From NCBI GenBank assembly GCA_002358895.1, contig DEPR01000092.1:3512-11974 (forward strand): DNA of 8,463 nucleotides, given 5' to 3'. Source of the stretch: Ruminococcus sp. UBA3387 (GTDB lineage: Bacteria; Bacillota; Clostridia; Oscillospirales; Ruminococcaceae). Positions 1-4,666 of the stretch are shown here, piece after piece; positions within the stretch are counted from its first letter, which is position 1; every line of letters begins with the position of its first letter. The translations under genes were made by a program, and so were the position numbers. The notes under the pieces were generated by a model, which did no database searches, was not told the DNA's origin, and saw nothing but the letters and a program-made list of their open reading frames with translations.

Positions 1-108
1 AAGAAGCCTTGAAATATTTTCTTTGTTCAGGGCATCAGGAGTAGGCAGAAATTCTTCGGATATTTTTTTCTTTATAAATTTCAGGTTTTGTTTATCTCGG
101 TATTTCAT
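1..108 (-). CDS. Probable anti-sigma factor, N-terminal part only
   Basis: Only the first 36 codons lie in the window; the gene continues past the left edge. The ATG at 108 follows the sigma factor stop codon by 6 bases, and its ribosome binding site (GGAG) overlaps the end of the sigma gene, so translation of the two is probably coupled. The visible protein is very basic at first (KFIKKKI), then contains LPTPDALNKENISRLL. This resembles the short 'P-x-S/A-L-x-x-E-N-I-x-x-L' motif found at the start of many clostridial anti-sigma and membrane beta-propeller proteins located next to ECF sigma genes. Family assignment rests on that motif and on position; no membrane segment is visible in this fragment. 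It could instead be an unrelated protein of the same operon. Confidence 0.6.
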   Translation of the reverse strand, partial: MKYRDKQNLKFIKKKISEEFLPTPDALNKENISRLL

Positions 109-114
109 TATAAC

Positions 115-627
115 TCACTCCAAAAAAGTTCTCATTTTTGACAGACTGCGTGAAAGCTTTGAACGGACACTTCCTGCTGTCATATTTTTTATTCTTGCAA
201 TCTCCTTGCTTTTCAGTCCGCCAAGTACAGCTAAAAAGACGATTTCTCTTTCATCTTTATCTAAATGTTCAAGAGCCTGCATAACTTCCGTTTTGTTTTC
301 CATTTTTATTGTATTTGCAATATATGTATTGGATATTTCTCCGAATTCAACTGATTGTCGTAACTGAGCCTGAGAAGTAATATACTTGTTACAGCTACTA
401 TGGAGTATTGTAAATATCCAGGAGGAAAAGGAGTCTGCTTTCTTTAAGGAATTTATCTGTCGGAAGGCTGAAACCACACAGTCGGAAACTGCGTCTTTTG
501 CATCGTTCACGTTCCCAAGCCGATAATAGGCATAGCGATAGAGCTTGTCTTTATATAATGTATAAAGCTCACCGAAAGCCTGTTTATCGCCTGCTTTGGA
601 TTTTAAAATCAACTGTCTTTCACTCAA
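115..627 (-). CDS. ECF-type RNA polymerase sigma factor (sigma-70 family)
   Basis: Directs RNA polymerase to a small stress or envelope regulon. With the TTG start at 627 it is 170 residues, a normal ECF length. Residues about 5-85 are sigma region 2 (KAGDKQAFGELYTLYKDKLY, then the aspartate-containing DAKDAVSDCV helix and FSSWIFTILHSSCNKYI). Residues about 113-168 are region 4, a helix-turn-helix for the -35 element (LDKDEREIVFLAVLGGLKSKEIA, then GSVRSKLSRSLSKMR). Start choice: an in-frame ATG at 654 has no ribosome binding site and lies on the predicted transcription start, whereas AGAGGTG at 634-640 sits 6 bases before TTG 627. It is followed directly by a probable anti-sigma gene, the usual arrangement for ECF factors. 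The regulon and the signal cannot be read from the sequence. Confidence 0.88.
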   Translation of the reverse strand: MSERQLILKSKAGDKQAFGELYTLYKDKLYRYAYYRLGNVNDAKDAVSDCVVSAFRQINSLKKADSFSSWIFTILHSSCNKYITSQAQLRQSVEFGEISNTYIANTIKMENKTEVMQALEHLDKDEREIVFLAVLGGLKSKEIARIKNMTAGSVRSKLSRSLSKMRTFLE

Positions 628-660
628 TCTTATCACCTCTTTTGACGCCGTCATATTATA

Positions 661-689
661 AGTATATAATAAATGCCAAAGTGTTGCAA
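661..689 (-). promoter_or_regulatory. Housekeeping-type promoter of the sigma factor operon
   Basis: On the minus strand, TTGCAA (684-689, four of six matches to TTGACA) is followed by a 17-base spacer and TATACT (661-666, five of six matches to TATAAT). The predicted transcription start is near 654, on the first in-frame ATG of the sigma ORF. This supports the internal TTG at 627 as the translated start. A second TATAAT at 655-660 has no good partner at 17 bases. Confidence 0.6.
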
Positions 690-704
690 TAGTTTTTAAT
701 TTTT

Positions 705-735
705 CCCAAAAAAATTACCACAGGATATCCTGTGG
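705..735 (-). terminator. Rho-independent terminator of the S1-domain gene
   Basis: A perfect 18-base palindrome at 718-735 (CCACAGGAT / ATCCTGTGG) forms a stem with a tight loop. In the minus-strand direction it is followed by TAATTTTTTT at 708-717. The S1-domain gene ends about 60 bases upstream. An A-run on the other side (T-run at 737-743 on the plus strand) makes it bidirectional in form, although no plus-strand gene ends here. Confidence 0.8.
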
Positions 736-765
736 CTTTTTTTATGAACATTGATTTATGAAAAA

Positions 766-792
766 GGGTCATCGGGGACGCAGACCCCTACA
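766..792 (-). repeat. Dispersed GC-rich repeat, copy 1
   Basis: A 27-base GC-rich block in AT-rich surroundings, starting 2 bases after the stop codon of the S1-domain gene. Read on the minus strand it begins TGTAGGGG, has GCGTCC in the middle and CGA, then ends in CCC. These blocks recur in the same order and nearly the same spacing at 5922-5949. The outer GGGTC/GACCC arms can pair. It looks like one member of a family of small repeats inserted just downstream of genes; genome-wide copy number cannot be seen here. Confidence 0.6.
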
Positions 793-794
793 TT

Positions 795-1718
795 TTATTC
801 AAACACTGATATAATCGTTTTCTCAGACTGTGGAGTAGAATATTCCCAGTGATGAAGCTCACCACCGTTTATGAAATATTTCAGCTTGAGAGGGAAGTCG
901 CTGTTATCAAAAGTATCTACGATAATCAGTTTCACTTTCATCTTTTCGGGGATAATTGCTTTTATGTAAACGCTGGCTGCCTGACCCGGACGGACATTAT
1001 CTCTCGGCTCTGCAAGCCCTGCAAGATTTGGTGTAAGCTCAATGAAAATGCCATAGCTTTCAACTGAACGCACAACTCCTCCCACAGTTTCTCCCGCACG
1101 GAATAGCTTAGCATTTTCTTCCCAGGTGCCAAGCAGTTCCTTGTGGCTGAGAAATACTCTGTCCCCCTCATTGGATTTCACTACGGTGAGAATGTCCTGA
1201 CCATTATAGAATCTGTCATTGGGGTGGGAAATTCTTGACACGGAGATTGCGTCAATGGGGATAAGCGAGGGTATGCCACAGCCGATGTCCACAAAGCATC
1301 CGAAAGGCTCAAGATGGGTAACCTTGGCAGGTATGACCTGACCTGCAGACAGCTTTGAAACAAAGTTTTCCATACATTCTTCCTGGGCGAGCCGTCTGGA
1401 AAGGGTGTATACAGGTGTGCCGTCGGTTTCGTGAACCACATTCATAATCTTGAAGCACACAGGCTTATTTACCCTTGAAAGCAGGGCTATATCACGGGTT
1501 GAACCGTCCTCAATGCCCATTGCACCTTCAATTCTGGGAATGACCCCTTTGCCACAGGGTATGTCAACTACAAGATTATGCTCACTGTCGCAGATAACGG
1601 CAGGTGCTTCAAGAATAATATCCCTTGCAAATGCTTCTGCCATACCCTGTTCCGTCTGGATATATCGTTTGTTCTCCTTGGTACAATACAATTTTCCCTC
1701 AGGCAGATACTTTTTCAT
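795..1718 (-). CDS. S1-domain RNA-binding protein (ribosomal protein S1-like)
   Basis: A 307-residue cytoplasmic protein related to ribosomal protein S1 and probably binding RNA on the ribosome or during translation. Residues about 125-193 form a clear S1/OB fold (GQVIPAKVTHLEPFGCFVDI, ending in the RVFLSHKELLG motif typical of S1 repeats). A second one is at about 206-268 (AGETVGGVVRSVESYGIFIEL). Residues 30-110 look like a degenerate first domain, and about 270-307 form a C-terminal tail (YFINGG, W, YSTPQSEKTI) that I recognise from clostridial proteins of this type. The full E. coli S1 has six domains, so this is a short form or paralogue. The ATG at 1718 follows AAAGGA at 1729-1734. It stands alone, with its own terminator at 705-735. 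Whether it replaces S1 or has a regulatory role is unknown. Confidence 0.85.
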   Translation of the reverse strand: MKKYLPEGKLYCTKENKRYIQTEQGMAEAFARDIILEAPAVICDSEHNLVVDIPCGKGVIPRIEGAMGIEDGSTRDIALLSRVNKPVCFKIMNVVHETDGTPVYTLSRRLAQEECMENFVSKLSAGQVIPAKVTHLEPFGCFVDIGCGIPSLIPIDAISVSRISHPNDRFYNGQDILTVVKSNEGDRVFLSHKELLGTWEENAKLFRAGETVGGVVRSVESYGIFIELTPNLAGLAEPRDNVRPGQAASVYIKAIIPEKMKVKLIIVDTFDNSDFPLKLKYFINGGELHHWEYSTPQSEKTIISVFE

Positions 1719-1737
1719 TTAGACCATTCCTTTCAAT

Positions 1738-1768
1738 AAATTTCTGCTGATATTTTTTGCAGAAATTT
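1738..1768 (-). promoter_or_regulatory. Hairpin in the leader of the S1-domain gene
   Basis: A perfect 10-bp inverted repeat (1738-1747 with 1759-1768, 11-base loop) lies 19 bases before the ATG of the S1-domain gene and ends 3 bases before its AAAGGA ribosome binding site. In the direction of that gene it has no U-run after it, so it is not its terminator. On the plus strand it is followed by a T-rich stretch, but nothing obvious is transcribed into it from that side. A role in translation control of an RNA-binding protein is possible but unproven. Confidence 0.45.
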
Positions 1769-1894
1769 TTGTTGTTTGCAAATTGTTACTTTTTCAGTTC
1801 TCTAAATTTTATGCTTTGTAACCGTTTTTTAGTACAGTTAATGTTACAAATCCCGTATTTTCGAAGGTTTTTTCAAAAAAATTCAAAAAAACCC

Positions 1895-1923
1895 TTGACA
1901 AACCTAAAAAAGTATGTTACACT
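1895..1923 (+). promoter_or_regulatory. Promoter of the cell wall hydrolase
   Basis: A perfect -35 TTGACA (1895-1900), 17-base spacer and -10 TACACT (1918-1923, four of six). Transcription should begin near 1930, leaving a leader of about 165 bases before the hydrolase ATG. The -10 is weaker than the -35, as often seen in regulated promoters. Confidence 0.75.
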
Positions 1924-1929
1924 ATCGTA

Positions 1930-2093
1930 GTAATTTGTAATCAATTTGTAACAAATCAGCAAGTTCGATTACAAATTTAATACATAAAAATAATGTATTG
2001 ATAATATAATTAACTGAGTACCGAAAAGGTACGCAAATTTGAAAGGAGTGAAGTGGCTTCACATCGAGCAAATGTGAAAAAGCCGTATTTTTT
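1930..2093 (+). promoter_or_regulatory. Structured 5' leader of the cell wall hydrolase
   Basis: Four successive foldable elements are visible. An 11-bp stem pairs 1932-1942 with 1967-1977; a 7-bp stem pairs 1979-1985 with 1993-1999; a GTACC-GAAAA-GGTAC hairpin spans 2018-2032. Then come two competing hairpins: GTGAAG/CTTCAC (2048-2053 with 2057-2062) or a longer interrupted stem (GGCTTCACAT at 2055-2064 with ATGTG and AAGCC at 2072-2083). The two share the CTTCAC bases and so exclude each other. The only good ribosome binding site, AAAGGAG at 2042-2048, is 45 bases before the ATG. I could not match the leader to a known riboswitch class. Confidence 0.5.
1936..1952 (+). promoter_or_regulatory. 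WalR-box-like direct repeat
   Basis: TGTAAT (1936-1941), five bases, then TGTAAC (1947-1952). This is an exact match to the published Bacillus/Staphylococcus WalR (YycF) consensus, TGTWAH-N5-TGTWAH. It lies just downstream of the predicted transcription start (about +6 to +22), and the gene it precedes is a cell wall hydrolase, the class that WalR controls. A site at this place would more likely repress than activate. Single half-sites also occur at 1817-1822, 1843-1848 (reverse) and 1917-1922 (reverse). No WalR gene is in the window, and the same bases also form one arm of an RNA stem. Confidence 0.5.
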
Positions 2094-2097
2094 ATGA
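2053..2097 (+). CDS. Possible leader peptide upstream of the hydrolase
   Basis: A GTG at 2053, four bases after AAAGGAG (2042-2048), opens a 14-codon frame, MASHRANVKKPYFL, whose TGA stop overlaps the hydrolase ATG as ATGA (2094-2097). The hydrolase start has no ribosome binding site of its own; the bases before it are TATTTTTT. Translation of the mini-ORF with re-initiation at the overlap would explain how the hydrolase is translated. The reading frame covers the competing hairpins of the leader, so ribosome passage would also change the fold. Product function, if any, is unknown. The spacing from ribosome binding site to GTG is slightly short. Confidence 0.45.
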   Translation: MASHRANVKKPYFL

Positions 2098-3032
2098 ATA
2101 CCAAGTTAATTAACAACTTAAAGAAATCAGTAGTAAAGGTTAGTTCTTGTCTTATGGCAGCTTGTATAGCTGTAACTATTGTAGGTGCTGAGGTAAATGT
2201 ATCGGCTGCAGAAGCTGAAACAACCACAACGGCAACTACTACAACAGCTACAACAACTGTTAAAAAGGTTTCACTTTCAAAGCCAAAGCTTATATCTGCA
2301 ACAAGATATGAAAACGGTGATACACACCCATTCAACAAGCAGACAAACACTCTTGTTGTTAGATGGAATGCTGTAAAGAATGCAAAGCAGTATCAGGTGT
2401 ATGTAAAGGGCGGAAAGTACAAGAACTGGACTAAATACAAGACTGTAAATGCAAAGTACACAAAATGCACAGTTACAGGACTTAAGAGAGCTACTGAATA
2501 TACATTTAAGGTGAGAGCAGTTAACGGAACATCATACAGTGCTTTCTCAGGCAATCAGCTTCTGAAAACAGCAAGAATGGACTTTGACAGAGCAGGCTGG
2601 GAGGCAATGTGCCGTATAGTTTATCACGAAGTCGGACAGATTAACAACTCAACCTGGGATAAGCCTATGGTTTATGTTTCCGACTGTATCGTAAACAGAT
2701 ACTCAGCTGCTAAATATTACAGTGGAAGCAACGCTTGGAAATCTTCATACAGAAATTACTCAAACATTCAGAGCATTATTTACAACAGCGGTGGGTTTAT
2801 GTCATCAGCAGGTCTTACAAGAGACGGTGCAACATATGCAAGAGTTCCTGCAAGAGTAAAGAATGCAGTATACAGTGCAGTTTATGATGTTACTTCATAT
2901 AAGGGCATAAAGCACGACTATGATATTTATTTCTGGAGCAACACAAGCTACAGACCTAACAGCTACAAGGTTGCATATTCCTACAGAATTCCTTGGGGAT
3001 ATTTCAACATCTGGAGAAGCTATTGGGGTTAA
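2094..3032 (+). CDS. Secreted fibronectin type III / SleB-type cell wall hydrolase
   Basis: A 312-residue exported enzyme probably acting on peptidoglycan. Residues 1-38 are a signal peptide: a basic start (KLINNLKK), a hydrophobic core (CLMAACIAVTIVG) and a likely cut after VSA at 38. Residues 42-57 are a Thr/Ala/Val linker. Residues about 58-160 form a fibronectin type III domain (LVVRWNAVKNAKQYQVYV, then TGLKRATEYTFKVRAVN). Residues about 166-312 match the SleB/CwlJ hydrolase family (PF07486): MCRIVYHEV with Glu179 at the usual catalytic glutamate position, DCIVNRY at 197-203, and the tyrosine-rich C-terminal half. SleB is known as a lytic transglycosylase; here the role could be vegetative wall turnover or spore wall lysis. 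There is no LysM or other obvious anchor, so the FN3 domain may provide binding. It is a single gene closed by a strong terminator. Confidence 0.85.
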   Translation: MNTKLINNLKKSVVKVSSCLMAACIAVTIVGAEVNVSAAEAETTTTATTTTATTTVKKVSLSKPKLISATRYENGDTHPFNKQTNTLVVRWNAVKNAKQYQVYVKGGKYKNWTKYKTVNAKYTKCTVTGLKRATEYTFKVRAVNGTSYSAFSGNQLLKTARMDFDRAGWEAMCRIVYHEVGQINNSTWDKPMVYVSDCIVNRYSAAKYYSGSNAWKSSYRNYSNIQSIIYNSGGFMSSAGLTRDGATYARVPARVKNAVYSAVYDVTSYKGIKHDYDIYFWSNTSYRPNSYKVAYSYRIPWGYFNIWRSYWG

Positions 3033-3047
3033 TAGGGAATAAAAAAT

Positions 3048-3087
3048 GAGCCTTATCGGGATTTCCGACAAGGCTCTTGTTTTTTGT
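3048..3087 (+). terminator. Terminator shared by hydrolase and PII-like gene
   Basis: A stem pairs GAGCCTT (3048-3054) with AAGGCTC (3070-3076), then one A/C mismatch and TCGG with CCGA around the loop GATTT. It is followed by a T-rich run (3077-3086). On the other strand the hairpin is followed by a run of six T (complement of 3041-3046), so it can also end the prmA operon, which converges on it; the PII-like stop codon lies on its edge. Confidence 0.88.
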
Positions 3088-3426
3088 TTAGTTTATACCT
3101 TCAGCGAATGTGATTGGCACTCCGAAAAGCACGCCTGCATTAGGTTTTGAGAGGTCGCCTGTAACGCTTGTAATTGCTTTCTTTGCAGCCTCTACCTGTT
3201 CATCGTGTACGGCAACGAAAATAGTCTTGCCTTTCTGTGAAGCATCTTCACCGTTGAGTATCTGACGAAGTACTCCAATCATCGGCAGGCTGTCCATATC
3301 GGAAATTGACTTTGCCATACCGATACTGTCGATAGCTGTGCCACCCCTGATGCCTGCTTTTGCAAGCTCCTTCATAATTTCGTCTACAAGTTCTGTTCTC
3401 TTGATTACTAAAAATAATAGTTGCAT
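3088..3426 (-). CDS. PII-like signalling protein
   Basis: A 112-residue soluble protein resembling the PII (GlnB) fold, whose members trimerise and bind nucleotides or small ligands to control partner proteins. Visible pattern: a first strand MQLLFLVIK, a helix (LVDEIMKELAKAGI), a second strand followed by a short loop, then KTIFVAVHDEQVEAAKKAI (about 67-85) corresponding to the third strand and second helix, and GVLFGVPI as the last strand. The long T-loop of true GlnB, with its modified tyrosine, is not recognisable, so it is a PII-like protein rather than a nitrogen regulator in the strict sense. The ATG at 3426 follows AAAGGAAG. It starts 26 bases after prmA on the same strand, probably in one transcript. 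Ligand and partner are unknown. Confidence 0.72.
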   Translation of the reverse strand: MQLLFLVIKRTELVDEIMKELAKAGIRGGTAIDSIGMAKSISDMDSLPMIGVLRQILNGEDASQKGKTIFVAVHDEQVEAAKKAITSVTGDLSKPNAGVLFGVPITFAEGIN

Positions 3427-3452
3427 TTGCGTTCTTCCTTTCTTATGTATAT

Positions 3453-4421
3453 TTATCTTTTTATAAATGATGCTGCTACCCAGTCTTCTTTTTCACGGAT
3501 TTCTGTCAGCTCAAAGCCTTTTGTTTTTATAACGTCAAGCACTTCGTCCTTACGACTGTCGATAATGCCTGAAACGATAAGTGTGCCGTTATCCTTCAGA
3601 AAGCCCCCGAATTTGTCGCTCATTGCAATCAGCACATCAGCAACGATATTTGCACACACAAGGTCATAACCTGTACCGATTTCTTCAACAAGCTTTTCGT
3701 CCTCGATTATGTTTCCACACTTTGCTGTATAAATTTCCTTTGAAATATGGTTCTTCTCTGCATTTTCTGATGCAATTTTAACGGAATTCTCGTCGATGTC
3801 AACAGCATATGCGGATTTTGCACCAAGAAGAAGCCCACCGATTGAAAGAATACCGCTTCCACAGCCTAAATCCAACATTCTGTCGCCGTTATTCAGGTTC
3901 TTTTCCACCAGTTCAAGGCAAAGCTGAGTGGTGTTATGCTGACCTGTACCGAAAGATGATGCAGGGTCAATCTCCAGTATTTTTCTCTTTTCGTCAGGGG
4001 CAACTTCTTCCCACGACGGCTTAATCAGAAGCTTTTCACCGATACAAAGTGGTTTGAAATACTGTTTCCAGTTGTTTGCCCAGTCTTCCTCCTTGACGTT
4101 ATTGAGAGCATACTCAAGTCTGCCGAATTTATTGTCGGTATCTCTTGATTTGAGTGCTTTCAGTTCCAGCTTTATTGCCTCAAGGTTTTCAAGTCCCTGT
4201 GCATTTTCAGGGAGATACACGGTAACGGTAGTTTCGCAGTTTTTCAGTCCCATAAGGTCATCATCTATATAATCCCAGTTTACCGTTTTATCCGAGAGAA
4301 AATCCTCGAAATCTGCAGAATCCTTTATAACAAAGCCGTTGACGCCCATTCCAAGCAGGCTTCCTGTTACGGCTTCGATACCATCAGTTGTTGTAAAAAT
4401 ATCTATTTCAACCCAGTTCAT
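3453..4421 (-). CDS. prmA: Ribosomal protein L11 methyltransferase
   Basis: Transfers methyl groups from S-adenosylmethionine to lysines and the N-terminus of ribosomal protein L11. The 322-residue length fits Gram-positive PrmA. Residues 1-110 form the L11-binding region, beginning with the typical MNWVEIDIFT and followed by EEDWANNWKQYFKPL (111-125), a PrmA signature. FGTGQHNTTQLCL (157-169) is diagnostic of the family. The Rossmann-fold SAM site is LDLGCGSGILSI (183-194), with the acidic AVDIDE at the end of the next strand (206-211) and CANIVADV (257-264) at the catalytic-loop position. The ATG at 4421 has AAAGGA about 11 bases upstream. It is first in a two-gene operon with the PII-like gene and divergent from ahcY, which removes its by-product S-adenosylhomocysteine. 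Confidence 0.95.
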   Translation of the reverse strand: MNWVEIDIFTTTDGIEAVTGSLLGMGVNGFVIKDSADFEDFLSDKTVNWDYIDDDLMGLKNCETTVTVYLPENAQGLENLEAIKLELKALKSRDTDNKFGRLEYALNNVKEEDWANNWKQYFKPLCIGEKLLIKPSWEEVAPDEKRKILEIDPASSFGTGQHNTTQLCLELVEKNLNNGDRMLDLGCGSGILSIGGLLLGAKSAYAVDIDENSVKIASENAEKNHISKEIYTAKCGNIIEDEKLVEEIGTGYDLVCANIVADVLIAMSDKFGGFLKDNGTLIVSGIIDSRKDEVLDVIKTKGFELTEIREKEDWVAASFIKR

Positions 4422-4451
4422 TTTAGTCCATTCCTTTCCGATTTAACTTAC

Positions 4452-4480
4452 ATTATATCACAATTCGCTCGTTTTGTAAA
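4452..4480 (-). promoter_or_regulatory. Promoter of the prmA operon
   Basis: On the minus strand, TTTACA (4475-4480, five of six), a 17-base spacer and a perfect TATAAT (4452-4457). Transcription should begin near 4445, giving a leader of only about 24 bases, so no room for a riboswitch. Confidence 0.78.
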
Positions 4481-4521
4481 TAGATTTGAACATTCGACTG
4501 AGATAGAAAATTCCGGTTGAT

Positions 4522-4542
4522 TTTTGTTTAACCTAAACAAAA
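4522..4542. promoter_or_regulatory. Perfect inverted repeat between prmA and ahcY
   Basis: TTTTGTTTA, three bases (ACC), TAAACAAAA: a perfect 9-bp inverted repeat. It lies 42 bp upstream of the prmA -35 and 63 bp upstream of the ahcY -35, outside both predicted transcripts. It is therefore more likely a protein-binding site than an RNA hairpin. The 7-3-7 geometry around TTGTTTA does not fit the Rex operator (7-4-7). The cognate regulator is unknown. Confidence 0.35.
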
Positions 4543-4605
4543 CACAGCGTTTCTGTAACCCTGTGTACAAACTCTTTTCACGGGATTATCATATTCTGCA
4601 GGGTG

Positions 4606-4634
4606 TTGAAAAAAGTGAAATAATGTGGTATACT
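4606..4634 (+). promoter_or_regulatory. Promoter of ahcY
   Basis: TTGAAA (4606-4611, five of six), a 17-base spacer and TATACT (4629-4634, five of six). Transcription should start near 4641, leaving about 26 bases of leader containing the ribosome binding site GAGGAG (4654-4659). There is no room for a SAH riboswitch. Confidence 0.75.
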
Positions 4635-4666
4635 TATTCTGTTAAATATGATTGAGGAGTGTAACT

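Noticed and set aside
23..367. Plus-strand open frame of 114 codons at the left edge
   Set aside because: Antisense to the sigma and anti-sigma genes, without RBS; its hydrophobic look results from reading Lys/Glu-rich genes backwards.
2018..2064. c-di-GMP-I riboswitch
   Set aside because: Only GGTACGCAAA loosely recalls the conserved GGGACGCAAAGC; the tetraloop receptor half and the second conserved arm are not found.
2220..2265. Microsatellite-like ACA/ACT codon run
   Set aside because: It encodes the Thr-rich linker between signal peptide and FN3 domain, a common feature of secreted clostridial proteins.
1922..2350. Open frame of 142 codons on the minus strand with a run of Val and Ala
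   Set aside because: The low-complexity run is the antisense of the Thr/Ala linker codons of the hydrolase, and the frame crosses its promoter and leader.
4522..4542. Rex operator
   Set aside because: TTGTTTA arms are separated by three bases where Rex sites have TTGTTAA arms and a four-base spacer, and the neighbouring genes are not redox genes.
4652..4666. Upstream TTG start for ahcY
   Set aside because: It precedes and would translate the GAGGAG ribosome binding site that serves ATG 4667.
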